Positions 16,601 through 26,114 of a stretch of 64,000 bases of DNA are shown one piece after another. The stretch is from Ectopseudomonas oleovorans (lineage in GTDB: Bacteria > Pseudomonadota > Gammaproteobacteria > Pseudomonadales > Pseudomonadaceae). The notes beneath the pieces were generated by a model, which saw only the letters and a program-made list of their open reading frames with translations, had not been told where the DNA came from and did no database searches. Each line of letters starts with the position of its first letter. Position 1 is the stretch's first letter. A program made the translations under genes and the position numbers. Where the stretch lies: the NCBI RefSeq assembly GCF_003052605.1, contig NZ_QASO01000112.1, forward strand, positions 29,105 to 93,104. Reading direction: 5' to 3'.

Positions 16601-17878
16601 ATGAATCATGTAGGAGCGAGCTCTGCTCGCGAAGCTTTCAAGTCGAGCGCGGTTCGTGAGCCTGGCTCGCTCCTGCGGATATTGTGGCCCGCAGGTAAAA
16701 CGTTGCCGGTGCAGGCAAGCTCCTGCCGCCGGCAATTCGCCGCCGTCCATCGCGGCTATCGTCGTCGTGGCGCCAACGACTGGCTGTTGCTGGCAACCAT
16801 GCTCGGTTGCCTGCTGCTGAGCCTGCCGACCCAGGCCGAGCGCCTCAAGGATCTGGCCTCCATCCAGGGCGTGCGCAGTAACCAGTTGATCGGCTACGGC
16901 CTGGTGGTTGGCCTCAACGGCACTGGCGACCAGACCACCCAGACTCCGTTCACCGTACAGACCTTCAACAACATGCTGGCGCAGTTCGGCATCAAGGTGC
17001 CGCCAGGTGGCAACGTGCAGTTGAAGAACGTCGCTGCGGTGTCGGTGCATGCCGAGCTGCCACCGTTCGCCAAGCCGGGGCAGACCATCGACATCACCAT
17101 TTCCTCCATCGGTAACGCCAAAAGCCTGCGTGGCGGCAGCCTGCTGATGACGCCGCTCAAGGGCATCGACGGCAACGTCTACGCCATTGCTCAGGGCAAT
17201 CTGGTAGTGGGTGGCTTCGATGCCAGCGGCGCCGATGGTTCGCGCATCACCGTCAACGTGCCATCCGCCGGGCGCATCCCTGGCGGGGCTACCGTCGAGC
17301 GTCCAGTGCCGAGTGGTTTCGATCAGGGCAATTACCTGACTTTGAACCTCAACCGCCCCGACTTCACCACGGCGAAGAATATCGTCGATCAAATCAACGA
17401 CCTGCTTGGCCCTGGCGTGGCCCAGGCCATCGATGGCGGCTCGATTCGCGTCAGCGCGCCGCTCGACCCGAATCAGCGCGTCGACTATCTGTCGATTCTG
17501 GAGAACCTGCAGGTCGAGCCAGGTAAAGCGGTGGCCAAGGTCATCATCAACTCGCGCACCGGCACCATCGTTATCGGCCAGGACGTCAAGGTACAGCCGG
17601 CTGCAGTGACGCACGGCAGCCTGACCGTGACCATCACCGAAGACCCCATCGTCAGCCAGCCCGAGGCATTCTCCGGCGGGCAGACGGCTGTGGTGCCGCG
17701 CTCTCGCGTGGGCGCCGAGGAAGAGGCCAAGCCGATGTTCAAGTTCGGCCCCGGTACCAGCCTGGACGAGATCGTGCGTGCGGTGAATCAGGTGGGCGCG
17801 GCACCTTCCGATCTGATGGCCATCCTGGAGGCGCTCAAGCAAGCCGGCGCTCTGCAGGCTGACCTGATCGTGATCTGA
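16601..17878 (+). CDS. flgI: Flagellar P-ring protein FlgI with an abnormal extended leader
   Basis: The C-terminal ~357 residues are an ordinary FlgI: signal peptide core [20 protein letters not shown], then [20 protein letters not shown] and the C-terminal [20 protein letters not shown]. FlgI is exported by Sec and assembles the P ring in the periplasm with FlgA. The start is unclear. Strong AGGGGAATGGAG sequence lies just after flgH, but a REP-like repeat (16609-16676) sits immediately behind it. Translation from ATG 16601 (or 16595) stays open through the repeat and puts about 50 extra residues, rich in Arg near the end ([15 protein letters not shown]), before the hydrophobic core. ATG 16608 is followed directly by TAG. 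Initiation at downstream TTG/GTG codons near 16700 is the alternative. The rest of the protein is intact, including the DLIVI end. Confidence 0.88.
   Translation: MNHVGASSAREAFKSSAVREPGSLLRILWPAGKTLPVQASSCRRQFAAVHRGYRRRGANDWLLLATMLGCLLLSLPTQAERLKDLASIQGVRSNQLIGYGLVVGLNGTGDQTTQTPFTVQTFNNMLAQFGIKVPPGGNVQLKNVAAVSVHAELPPFAKPGQTIDITISSIGNAKSLRGGSLLMTPLKGIDGNVYAIAQGNLVVGGFDASGADGSRITVNVPSAGRIPGGATVERPVPSGFDQGNYLTLNLNRPDFTTAKNIVDQINDLLGPGVAQAIDGGSIRVSAPLDPNQRVDYLSILENLQVEPGKAVAKVIINSRTGTIVIGQDVKVQPAAVTHGSLTVTITEDPIVSQPEAFSGGQTAVVPRSRVGAEEEAKPMFKFGPGTSLDEIVRAVNQVGAAPSDLMAILEALKQAGALQADLIVI
16609..16676. repeat. REP-like inverted repeat inserted at the flgH-flgI junction
   Basis: TGTAGGAGCGAGCTCTGCTC (16609 on) continues GCGAAGC and is answered by the inverted arm GGCTCGCTCCTGC ending at 16676. 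It is the common pseudomonad GTAGGAGCGAGC-type repeat. It begins within 10 bp of the flgI Shine-Dalgarno, inside the translated leader. Confidence 0.75.
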
Positions 17879-17892
17879 GGAGGATTGCCGCT

Positions 17893-19077
17893 ATGGATTC
17901 TCGACTCTCAGCCGGTTTGCTCGGCAACGGCAAAAGCCCGGTCGACAGCGGTGCGTTCACCGATCTGAATCGCCTCAACCAGTTCAAGGTAGGCGGCGAT
18001 ACCGAGCAGAACATCCGCAAGGTCGCGCAGGAGTTCGAATCGCTGTTCATGAATGAAATGCTCAAGGCCATGCGTTCGGCCAACGCCGCGTTCGGCGAGG
18101 GCAACTTCATGAACAGCAACGAGAGCAAGACCTATCAGGACATGCACGACCAGCAACTGGCGGTGACGCTCTCCAAGGAAGGGCGCGGTATCGGTCTGGC
18201 TGATGTGCTGGTGCGGCAGATGTCGAAGATCAAGCAACCGTCGAGCCGGCCCAATCCCTTCGCGCAAATCGAGCAACCGGTTGCTACGTCGAGCGAAGCC
18301 AAAGCCGATAAGGTCGCCAGCAGCGAAGGCTTCCGTGATGACGTGGCGCTGCTCAATCGCCGTCGCCTGTCCGTGCCGGGCAAACTGGCAGATCGCCTGT
18401 TGGCCGGTATCGTGCCATCGGCTGCAGAGGGCGAGGGCAAGACCCTGGCCGGCAATGACTGGATTCCGGCGCAGGCCAGCGCCGCGCCCAAGGATCGCGG
18501 CCTGAGCCTTGGCAACAGTGATGCATTGACGGGCCGTCGTATTGCTCAACCGCCGCTGGCGCCGGGCAAAGCCGCATTCAGCTCACCGCAGGAATTCGTC
18601 GCCACCATGCTGCCGATGGCGGAAGCCGCTGCCGAGAAGATCGGTGTCGATCCGCGTTACCTGGTGGCCCAGGCCGCGCTGGAAACCGGTTGGGGCAAGT
18701 CGATCATCCGCACCCGCGATGGCGAGAGCAGCCACAACCTGTTCGGCATCAAGTCCCACGGTAGCTGGGAGGGTGAGTCGGCCCGCGTGCTGACCACGGA
18801 ATACAAAGGTGGCAAGGCGGTCAAGGAGGCGGCCAGCTTCCGTGCCTATGAGTCCTACGCCCATAGCTTCGAGGATTACATCAGCTTTCTGCAGAACAAT
18901 GGTCGCTACGAAAAGGCCCTGAATAGCACCGAAAATCCCGAGCGTTTCGTCAAGGAACTGCAGCAGGCCGGCTACGCCACCGACCCCAACTACGCGCGCA
19001 AGATCAGCCAGATCGCCCGCAAGATGCAGACCTACGAGGCCATCGCCAGCGTAGGAGAGGTGCGTAGCAATGGCTAG
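17893..19077 (+). CDS. flgJ: Flagellar rod-cap / peptidoglycan hydrolase FlgJ
   Basis: The 394-residue protein has two domains. The N-terminal rod-binding domain (about 25-110) carries KVAQEFESLFMNEMLKAMRS and the QDMHDQQLAVTLSKEGRGIG motif. The C-terminal glucosaminidase domain (about 235-380) has AQAALETGWGKSIIRT with the catalytic Glu, and FGIKSHGSWEG. FlgJ caps the growing rod and opens the peptidoglycan for it. A low-complexity linker joins the domains. The start at ATG 17893 has GGAGG 10 bp upstream. The stop overlaps the flgK start by 8 bp, suggesting translational coupling. Confidence 0.97.
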   Translation: MDSRLSAGLLGNGKSPVDSGAFTDLNRLNQFKVGGDTEQNIRKVAQEFESLFMNEMLKAMRSANAAFGEGNFMNSNESKTYQDMHDQQLAVTLSKEGRGIGLADVLVRQMSKIKQPSSRPNPFAQIEQPVATSSEAKADKVASSEGFRDDVALLNRRRLSVPGKLADRLLAGIVPSAAEGEGKTLAGNDWIPAQASAAPKDRGLSLGNSDALTGRRIAQPPLAPGKAAFSSPQEFVATMLPMAEAAAEKIGVDPRYLVAQAALETGWGKSIIRTRDGESSHNLFGIKSHGSWEGESARVLTTEYKGGKAVKEAASFRAYESYAHSFEDYISFLQNNGRYEKALNSTENPERFVKELQQAGYATDPNYARKISQIARKMQTYEAIASVGEVRSNG

Positions 19078-21022
19078 TTTGATTTCCATCGGCCTCAGTG
19101 GTCTCAACGCCAGCCAGGCGGCGTTGAGCACGACAGGGCATAACATCGCCAACGCCGATACGGCCGGCTACACCCGCCAGCAGACCATCCAGGTCACGGC
19201 GCCGGCGACCCTCAACGGCCTTAACTATATCGGCAGCGGCACGACCCTGGATCAGGTGCGTCGGGTCTACAACGACTACCTCAATACACAGGTACGTACC
19301 ACCACGTCGCTCAATAGCGAGTCGCAGACCTACCTGACTCAGATCAGTCAGATCGATTCCCTGCTGTCAGACAGCTCCACCGGGCTGACGACTCAGCTTT
19401 CGGGGCTGTTCAGCAACCTGCAGACGCTGTCCAACAGCCCAGCCGATGTTTCCTCGCGCGATCTGCTGCTCAGCTCCGCACAGGGGCTGACCAACCGCTT
19501 CAATACCATGGCGGCGCAGCTCAATGATCAGACCACCTACGTCAATGACCAGCTGGTAACCCTTGCCGATCGGGTCAATACCCTGTCGTCTTCGATTGCC
19601 GGCTACAACCAGTCGATCATGCAGCTCAGCGCCAACGGCACCACGCCCAATGACCTGCTCGATGCGCGCGATGAGGCGGTGCGCCAACTGGCCGAGCTGG
19701 TCTCGGTCAGTGTCTCGCAGCAGGACGGCGGCTATAGCGTTTACATGGGCTCCGGCCAGCCGCTGGTAGTCGGCAATCGTTCCTCGACTCTGGAGGCCGT
19801 GCCAGGTTCTACCGACGACGACTACCGGCTGCAGCTGACGGTCGGCGGCGGCACGACCATCGACGTGACCGATGTCACCTCCGGCGGTGAGATCGGTGGC
19901 CTGCTGCGTTATCGCAGCGATGTGCTGGAACCGACCAAGGCCGAGCTTGGCCGCATGGCGCTGGCCATTTCCGACCAGTTCAACACCCAGCTGGCGCAGG
20001 GCATTGACCTCAACGGCAACTTCGGCTCGGCGCTGTTCAGCGATATCAACAGCAGCAACCTGATGAGTCAGCGCAGCGTCGCGTCGACCACCAACGATCC
20101 GACCTCGGGCAACCTGTCCGTGCGTATCGACAGCACCAGCGCGCTGACCACCAGTGACTATGAGGTGCGCTTCACTTCGGCGACCGATTTCACCGTGCGC
20201 CAGCTACCCGATGGCACCGAGGTCACTGGGCAGCTGCCGGCTGGCTTGAGTATCGACGGCATGTTCATCGGCGCCGATGCGTCCTATACCTTTGCCGCCG
20301 GCGACAGCTTCACCCTCAATCCGACCACGGGAGCCGCCAGCGCCATGGCGGTCACCCTGACCGACAGCAGCGCGCTGGGCTTGGCGGCGCCGCTCAATGC
20401 GGCGGCTACCAGTGGCAATGTCGGTACCGGGCAGATCGGTGATCCCAGTGTTGTCAGCACCCTCGACAGCAACAGCCAGGCGGCCTTGCAGGCGGCAGCG
20501 CCGATCAAGCTGGTCTTTACCGACGCCTCCAACTACACCCTGTATGACCGTGACGGCAACGCACTGGCCAGTGACACGATCATTCCCGGGCAGAGTAATA
20601 CCCTCAAGTTCGATGCCGGCGCGCCGAATACCTTTACGGTCGAGGTGCCTTTTTCTGGAGCGCCGGTGGCCGGTGACAGCTTCAGCCTGAACCTGACGGC
20701 AGCTAACAGCAGCGATAACCGTAATGCTCTGGAAATGCTCGACCTGCAAACGGCCAAGACCATCGGCGGCACGGTCAGCTTCAACGACAGCTACAGCCAG
20801 CTGGTCAGCGGTGTTGGCGCGAAGACCTCGCAGGCTCGGCTGGATGCAACGGCTACCGATGCGGTGCTGACCCAGGCCAACACCGCGCGCGAGTCGTTGT
20901 CGGGGGTCAACCTGGATGAAGAGGCAGCCAACCTGATCAAGTTCGAGCAGTATTACAACGCCTCTGCGCAGATCATTAAGACCGCGCAGACCATCTTCAA
21001 TACCCTGATCAACTCCTTCTAA
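19070..21022 (+). CDS. flgK: Hook-filament junction protein FlgK (HAP1)
   Basis: The 650-residue protein forms the first junction zone between hook and filament. The N-terminal helix contains SGLNASQAALSTTGHNIANA followed by DTAGYTRQQ, and the C-terminal helix has LSGVNLDEEAANLIKFEQYYNAS. The middle (about 340-560) holds two related Ser/Thr/Gly-rich beta modules (SDYEVRFTSATDFTV and KLVFTDASNYTLYD). These make it longer than enteric FlgK (about 550) but similar to other Pseudomonas proteins. The export chaperone is FlgN. The start overlaps flgJ by 8 bp and flgL follows after 21 bp. Confidence 0.96.
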   Translation: MASLISIGLSGLNASQAALSTTGHNIANADTAGYTRQQTIQVTAPATLNGLNYIGSGTTLDQVRRVYNDYLNTQVRTTTSLNSESQTYLTQISQIDSLLSDSSTGLTTQLSGLFSNLQTLSNSPADVSSRDLLLSSAQGLTNRFNTMAAQLNDQTTYVNDQLVTLADRVNTLSSSIAGYNQSIMQLSANGTTPNDLLDARDEAVRQLAELVSVSVSQQDGGYSVYMGSGQPLVVGNRSSTLEAVPGSTDDDYRLQLTVGGGTTIDVTDVTSGGEIGGLLRYRSDVLEPTKAELGRMALAISDQFNTQLAQGIDLNGNFGSALFSDINSSNLMSQRSVASTTNDPTSGNLSVRIDSTSALTTSDYEVRFTSATDFTVRQLPDGTEVTGQLPAGLSIDGMFIGADASYTFAAGDSFTLNPTTGAASAMAVTLTDSSALGLAAPLNAAATSGNVGTGQIGDPSVVSTLDSNSQAALQAAAPIKLVFTDASNYTLYDRDGNALASDTIIPGQSNTLKFDAGAPNTFTVEVPFSGAPVAGDSFSLNLTAANSSDNRNALEMLDLQTAKTIGGTVSFNDSYSQLVSGVGAKTSQARLDATATDAVLTQANTARESLSGVNLDEEAANLIKFEQYYNASAQIIKTAQTIFNTLINSF

Positions 21023-21043
21023 CGGAGCGCAGTCGAGGTCGCC

Positions 21044-22951
21044 ATGCGAATTTCCACATCCCAGGTCTTCAACGGCGGCATCACCAGCCAGCAGCGCCTG
21101 TACTCCAACGTCAACAAGGCTTACGAGCAGGTTTCCAGTGGCCAGCGCATCCAGACGGCCGGTGATGACCCGGTCGGCGCGGCGCGCCTGCTGCAGTTGC
21201 AGCAGCAAGACACCTTGCTTGAGCAGTACAACACCAACCTGGGCAGTGCCAGCGACAGCCTGATGCAGGAAGACGCGATCCTCAGCACCGTCACCAATGT
21301 GCTGCAGCGCGCCCGTGAGCTGGCGCTCAGTGCCGGTAACGGGGCCTACAGCGACGAGGATCGCCAGGCCGTTGCCGATGAACTGGAGCAGGTCGAGCTG
21401 CAACTCTACGGGCTGATGAACAGCAAGGACGCCGCCGGCCGCTATCTGTTTGCCGGCTCGGACAGCTCCACGCAGCCTTTTCTGCGCAATGCCGATGGCA
21501 GCTACACCTACCAGGGCGATCAGAACCAGCTCAGCCTGCAGGTCTCCACATCGCTGACCCTGGCCACGGGCGACAACGGCTGGAGTGCGTTCTATGACAT
21601 CCCCAGTTCCACGCGCACCGAATCGAGCCTGACTGCTGCAGCACTGGCCGAGCCAGTCGGCACGCCGCCGGCGGGGCAGGTTTCCCGTCTGACCTTGAGT
21701 CGCCCGCAGATTGTCGATCAGGCTACCTACGACGCCAGTTTCGAGGCCGGCGTGCCTTACACACTGACGGTCGATGATGCGGGCAACTACAGCGTCAACG
21801 ATGGCGGTGGCACTGCCGTGGCCACGGGCAGCTTCGCTCTGGCCGAGGGCAGCACCACGGTGACCGTCAACGGGGTGGAGATGGAGCTGGACCTGGCCTT
21901 TCAGCAGGGCGACTCGGCACTGACTTCAACCGAACTGGGGGCTTTGCTCAATGGACAGAGCTTTACTTTCGGCGAGCAGGATTCGCCGCGTCTGACCCTG
22001 TCACAGGGGCTTATCACCGATAGCCTCGCCTACGGCGAGGATTTTCGTGACGGTTCTCCCTACAGCCTGAAGGTTATTGACGGTAGTCAGTTCGCCGTCT
22101 ATGACAGCAGCGGTGACGATATCACCGCGGAGGTTTCGGGGCTGGGCAACTACGATGCTGCTCAGGAAGGCGGCTTCGCGTTTACCCTGCGTGGCGTGGA
22201 GATGCACCTCGATTCGCTGGGCAGTCTCGATGGTGAGAATCTCGATGAACTGTTCGGCGGCTATACCTTCAGCTTTGGTACGGTCGAGCAGGGCTTCTCT
22301 CTCGGGCGGCTGGCGGGCAATGCCTCCACCGTGCAGATGACCGGCGGCTCGGTCACCGATAGCGCGACCTATGACGCGCGTTTCCCCGGTAATGGCGTAC
22401 TGGTGCAATTCACCAGCGGCACCGACTACGAGATTCATGCCGCGCCGCTGACGGCCAACAGTACGCCGCTTGCTACTGGCACGGTGGCGAGCTATCCGGC
22501 CACCTTCAATGTGCTGGGGGTCGATGTCTCGCTGGCCAGTGCGCCGCAGACCTATGATCAGTTCAGCGTGCAGCCCAAGAGCCGGGAGTCGCAGAGCATC
22601 CTCGACACCATCTCGCAGTTGCGCCAGACCCTGCTGCGGCCTGTGGATGGTGACGAAGAAGCGGCGATCAATCTGCGCGAGTCGCTGGCGGCGGCAATCA
22701 GCAATCTGGACAACGGCATGAGCCGGGTCTTCAGCACGCAGTCGTCGGTAGGTTCCCGGCTCAATGTGGCCACCTCGTTGACCACCGAGAACGAAACCAT
22801 GCGCCTGAGCAACGAGACCCTGCAGTCGGCCATTCGCGATGCCGATCCGACCGAGGCAATCATCGAACTGAACCAGCAGGCCACCATCCTTGAGGCGGCG
22901 CAACTGGCCTTCAGCAAGATCAGCAAGCTGAGCTTGTTCAACAAGCTCTGA
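21044..22951 (+). CDS. flgL: Hook-filament junction protein FlgL (HAP3), enlarged
   Basis: The N-terminal ~200 residues are flagellin-like (MRISTSQVFNGGITSQQRLY, SSGQRIQTAGDDPVGAARLL) and the last ~120 form the partner helix (SILDTISQLRQTLLRPVDGD, LNQQATILEAAQLAFSKISK). FlgL forms the second junction layer under the filament. At 635 residues it is far longer than typical FlgL (about 300-440). The excess is a central block of three related modules at about 216-314, 316-428 and 430-510, each with a (I/V)xDxxxYxxxF start, a SPYSLKV/VPYTLTV strand and a GVEMxLD or GVDVSLA strand. This surface-exposed expansion parallels that in FliC. FlgN is the chaperone. Confidence 0.94.
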   Translation: MRISTSQVFNGGITSQQRLYSNVNKAYEQVSSGQRIQTAGDDPVGAARLLQLQQQDTLLEQYNTNLGSASDSLMQEDAILSTVTNVLQRARELALSAGNGAYSDEDRQAVADELEQVELQLYGLMNSKDAAGRYLFAGSDSSTQPFLRNADGSYTYQGDQNQLSLQVSTSLTLATGDNGWSAFYDIPSSTRTESSLTAAALAEPVGTPPAGQVSRLTLSRPQIVDQATYDASFEAGVPYTLTVDDAGNYSVNDGGGTAVATGSFALAEGSTTVTVNGVEMELDLAFQQGDSALTSTELGALLNGQSFTFGEQDSPRLTLSQGLITDSLAYGEDFRDGSPYSLKVIDGSQFAVYDSSGDDITAEVSGLGNYDAAQEGGFAFTLRGVEMHLDSLGSLDGENLDELFGGYTFSFGTVEQGFSLGRLAGNASTVQMTGGSVTDSATYDARFPGNGVLVQFTSGTDYEIHAAPLTANSTPLATGTVASYPATFNVLGVDVSLASAPQTYDQFSVQPKSRESQSILDTISQLRQTLLRPVDGDEEAAINLRESLAAAISNLDNGMSRVFSTQSSVGSRLNVATSLTTENETMRLSNETLQSAIRDADPTEAIIELNQQATILEAAQLAFSKISKLSLFNKL

Positions 22952-22993
22952 TTGCGCGTGGGCAGGGCGGTGCGCCGCCGATCATCGGGCAGA

Positions 22994-23121
22994 TTAGGGA
23001 AGGTTCTGATGCACCACACCAATCAAGGCCAGGCGCTCCTACTCGTTCAGCGCAGTAAATTCCAGGCCCGTCGCCACATGGGCCGAGTCGGCCTGTTCCT
23101 GCTGCACGGCGCGCACGATCG
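22994..23121 (-). pseudogene. Possible remnant of a PilZ-domain gene
   Basis: In the 458-bp gap between flgL and fliC, the minus strand reads AIVRAVQQEQADSAHVATGL, then EFTALNE, a TAG codon, and ERLALIGVVHQNLP before TAA at 22994. The (G)LEFTALNE-x-ERLALI pattern resembles the last strand and helix of PilZ domains. Upstream of 23121 the match fades. It could be a decayed gene or chance. The rest of the gap (23122-23290) shows only a purine-rich tract at 23255-23290. Confidence 0.35.
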
Positions 23122-23290
23122 CCGCCCCTGGCGCTGACCAGCAGCGTTCCCGCTGCGCGTGGCGGATGCCGGGCAATGCCCTGCAGAGGTTTGCAAATGG
23201 CGCCAGATTTACGTCGTGAGGCCGGTTTTTAACCCTAAGTACTTGATGCGAAATAAGAAAAAAATATCGATTCGGAGGTGAAAAAAAGCC

Positions 23291-23317
23291 TAAAGCTTCC
23301 TGCTCAAGCGCCGATAA
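23291..23317 (+). promoter_or_regulatory. Sigma-28 (FliA) promoter of fliC
   Basis: TAAAGCTT (23291-23298), 11 bp, GCCGATAA (23310-23317): a near-perfect FliA promoter (TAAAGTTT-N11-GCCGATAA), 93 bp before the fliC start. A poly-A rich tract lies just upstream (23258-23287), reminiscent of an UP-element. Confidence 0.95.
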
Positions 23318-23409
23318 AAATCTCGAATGCGAACTTACTGGGTGCCTGGGCCAAGCCCACCCAAGGTCGCAAGCTCAGGCAAACACGCTAGTCCTCGGAG
23401 GACGCCATC

Positions 23410-26043
23410 ATGGCACTGACTGTAAACAGCAACATCACTTCCCTGAACGTACAGAAAAATCTGAACGCCGCCTCGGCCAAGCAGAGCGAAAGCATGCAGC
23501 GCCTGTCCAGCGGCCTGAAGATCAACAGCGCCAAGGACGATGCCGCCGGCCTGCAGATCGCCAACCGCCTGACCAACCAGGTCAGCGGCCTCAACGTTGC
23601 CGTGAAGAACGCCAACGACGGCATCTCCATCGCCCAGACCGCTGAAGGCGCCATGCAGGAATCCACCAACCTGCTGCAACGTATGCGTGAACTGGCCCTG
23701 CAATCGGCCAACGGCTCGAACAGCGATGAAGACCGCGCCTCCCTGCAGCAGGAATTCACTGCGCTGTCCGGCGAACTGACCCGTATCGCCAGCACCACCT
23801 CCTTCGGTGGTCGTAACGTACTGGATGGCTCGTTCAGCAGCACCAGCTTCCAGATTGGCGCTAACGCCAACCAAACCGTTTCCTTCAGCCTCAGCAGCGT
23901 TGCTGCAAAAGACCTTAAAGGTAGCTATAGCAACGCCAGCAGCGTGGGCACTGCACAGCTGGGTATGAGTGCTTCGGTTACCGGAACATCAATTGGCGCT
24001 GCCAATACGTCCAGCACTGAACCAGTTACTCTGGAAGGCGGAGCTTACGGTACTGTGGTTGCAAGTTCTGTAATTAATTTGAATGGCGTAAATATCACCA
24101 TGACTGGTGGTGCTATCGCTAATACCATTGATGACATCAATAAGCAGACGGATTACACCGGCGTTACGGCAAGTCAGGATAATGGCAAGCTGGTATTGAC
24201 TTCGAATAATAGCATTGAGATTTCTGGTGCTAAGACTCTTGGCTTTACTGCTGATACTGATAGTTATGCAGTGGCTGCTAGCGGTCGCACTGAAGTGACC
24301 GGTAAGAACTTTAATGAGAGCGGTGTTGCTGGCAAGACGTTGGTTCTTAACTCCAGTGGTTATAATAATACAGCAGCCATCACCTTCCAGGCTGGAGATG
24401 ATCTGGAGGCAGTCGTTCAGCGTATCAATGACAAGACTGCTGATACAGGCGTAACAGCCAGTATTGATGATGGTGAGCTTAAGCTGGACGCTAAGGGTGC
24501 TATTACTATTGGTGATGCTAGTACCGGTACTCTGGCATTGGGGCTTGGCGCTAACACAACTGCAATTACTTTCCAGCCTTCGACCGTTGGGCAGGCTAAA
24601 GTCACTGGTAGTGCCGTTGATACCACTGCTGCTGGTTGGCCTGTTGCGTCTAATACTAGCTTTAAAATTAATGATGTAGAAATCAGTGTTCTGACTAGCG
24701 ACACAATGGCAAGCATTGCTCAGCGTATTCAAGATGCTGGGATCGACGTCAATGCTGCTACGTCAGGTGCTGCCGCCGCAACTGTTCTTACCTTGGACTC
24801 CACTCAAGATATCACCATCGACGGTGATACTACTCTCCTGACTAGCCTCGGTCTGAACAATGCCAAGGGCACTACAGAGGTTGCGACTGCAAAAGATGCC
24901 GAGGCGGTGTATGCATACACTGCGCCAACGGATGGTAATGATCAGTTGGTTATCAATGGTAAGACCATTGATCTGAGTCTTGGTGAGGGAATTGATAGTG
25001 TAATTGATAAAATTAATGCTGCAGGTGCGGGTGTTACTGCTGAGAAGGTTTCTACCAACGGCGGGACTACTGATCTGGGTATCAAGCTGACTTCGAGTGA
25101 TAGTTTTACTATCGGTGAAGGTGATAATGGTGGCTTTGCTGCTCTGGGGCTTGATACTGTTGCTGATGGTACCCCGCTGACTAGCGCAAATAATGGCGGC
25201 CTTGTTCGTGTAGTTGGTGCGCCAGTTAGTGATGCAGATGGCAAACTGTCCAGTAGCGCATCGATCAACCTCAATGGTGAAACCATCGATTTGCGGAGTG
25301 GTTCCGACGCGGAAGCTATTGCCAATACTTTGAATCAAAGCACTGACAGCACTGGTGTTACCGCCTCTGTTACCAATGGTCGTCTGCAGCTGACCTCTGC
25401 AGATGGCAAGGCAATTGAGCTGTCCGACAACTCTGCCGGTTCGCTGTCGCGCTTGGGTCTGACTGCTGGAACCACTGATGCAACTCTTACTGAGGGGACT
25501 TCGGTAAGCTTCAATGGCACTGAGGTTCGCTTCTCTGCTGGTGCTACTCTGGAAAGCATCGTCACTTCGATCAACACTGCCAGTACGGGTGTGACTGCAA
25601 GTGTTAATGACGAGGGGACCCTGACCCTGTCTTCTGACAAGGACTTCACCGTTGCAGATGGCGCATCCGGTACTGGCCTTGAGTCGCTCGGTCTGACTGC
25701 TGGCAGCAACACTGCGGTGACCCAGGACGCTACCGTCAGCAACCTGGATATCTCCAGCGTTGAAGGTTCGCAGATTGCGGTGCAGGTACTGGACGGTGCC
25801 ATGCAGCAGATCGACAGCGAGCGGGCCAAGCTGGGTGCGGTGCAGAACCGTTTCGACAGCACGGTTTCCAACCTGCAGAATATCGCCGAGAATGCTTCCT
25901 CTGCCCGTAGCCGTGTACGGGATGTGGACTTCGCTTCGGAAACCGCCGAACTGGCCAAGCAGCAGACCCTGCAGCAGGCCTCTACGGCGATCCTGGCCCA
26001 GGCCAACCAGTTGCCGTCTTCGGTACTGAGCCTCCTGCAGTAA
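23410..26043 (+). CDS. fliC: Flagellin FliC, very long form with repeated central modules
   Basis: The conserved ends are standard flagellin: residues 1-170 ([40 protein letters not shown]) and the last ~100 ([40 protein letters not shown]). These ends form the filament core. At 877 residues it is much longer than most Pseudomonas flagellins (about 280-500). Residues ~190-780 consist of about six degenerate modules centred near 250, 345, 443, 541, 647 and 725. Each has a xINxxxxxTGVTAS-like loop, a (K/R)L(x)LTS strand and an LxxLGLxxG turn, as in flagellin_IN motifs. DNA from about 23970 to 25350 is clearly poorer in GC, with many AAT/ATT/AGT/GGT codons unlike the flanks. Shine-Dalgarno GGAGG precedes ATG 23410. 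Secretion is by the flagellar gate with FliS as chaperone. Confidence 0.97.
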   Translation: MALTVNSNITSLNVQKNLNAASAKQSESMQRLSSGLKINSAKDDAAGLQIANRLTNQVSGLNVAVKNANDGISIAQTAEGAMQESTNLLQRMRELALQSANGSNSDEDRASLQQEFTALSGELTRIASTTSFGGRNVLDGSFSSTSFQIGANANQTVSFSLSSVAAKDLKGSYSNASSVGTAQLGMSASVTGTSIGAANTSSTEPVTLEGGAYGTVVASSVINLNGVNITMTGGAIANTIDDINKQTDYTGVTASQDNGKLVLTSNNSIEISGAKTLGFTADTDSYAVAASGRTEVTGKNFNESGVAGKTLVLNSSGYNNTAAITFQAGDDLEAVVQRINDKTADTGVTASIDDGELKLDAKGAITIGDASTGTLALGLGANTTAITFQPSTVGQAKVTGSAVDTTAAGWPVASNTSFKINDVEISVLTSDTMASIAQRIQDAGIDVNAATSGAAAATVLTLDSTQDITIDGDTTLLTSLGLNNAKGTTEVATAKDAEAVYAYTAPTDGNDQLVINGKTIDLSLGEGIDSVIDKINAAGAGVTAEKVSTNGGTTDLGIKLTSSDSFTIGEGDNGGFAALGLDTVADGTPLTSANNGGLVRVVGAPVSDADGKLSSSASINLNGETIDLRSGSDAEAIANTLNQSTDSTGVTASVTNGRLQLTSADGKAIELSDNSAGSLSRLGLTAGTTDATLTEGTSVSFNGTEVRFSAGATLESIVTSINTASTGVTASVNDEGTLTLSSDKDFTVADGASGTGLESLGLTAGSNTAVTQDATVSNLDISSVEGSQIAVQVLDGAMQQIDSERAKLGAVQNRFDSTVSNLQNIAENASSARSRVRDVDFASETAELAKQQTLQQASTAILAQANQLPSSVLSLLQ

Positions 26044-26100
26044 CAAAGGGCGAGGTGGTAAACCACGGGAGGGGTACGCAAGTGCCTCTCTCGTCTTTGT
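26043..26100 (+). terminator. Structured intergenic RNA / weak terminator after fliC
   Basis: The ~58 nt after the fliC stop can form an outer pairing ACAAAG..CGAG / CTCG..CTTTGT enclosing two hairpins, GTGGT/ACCAC and GAGGGGTAC/GTGCCTCTC. There is no long T-run, so it could attenuate rather than stop transcription into flaG. Confidence 0.4.
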
Positions 26101-26114
26101 ATGGGTGAATAGCC

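Noticed and set aside
22952..23137. 61-codon plus-strand ORF after flgL
   Set aside because: Arg-rich shadow composition without ribosome site; the minus strand shows a more plausible PilZ-like remnant.
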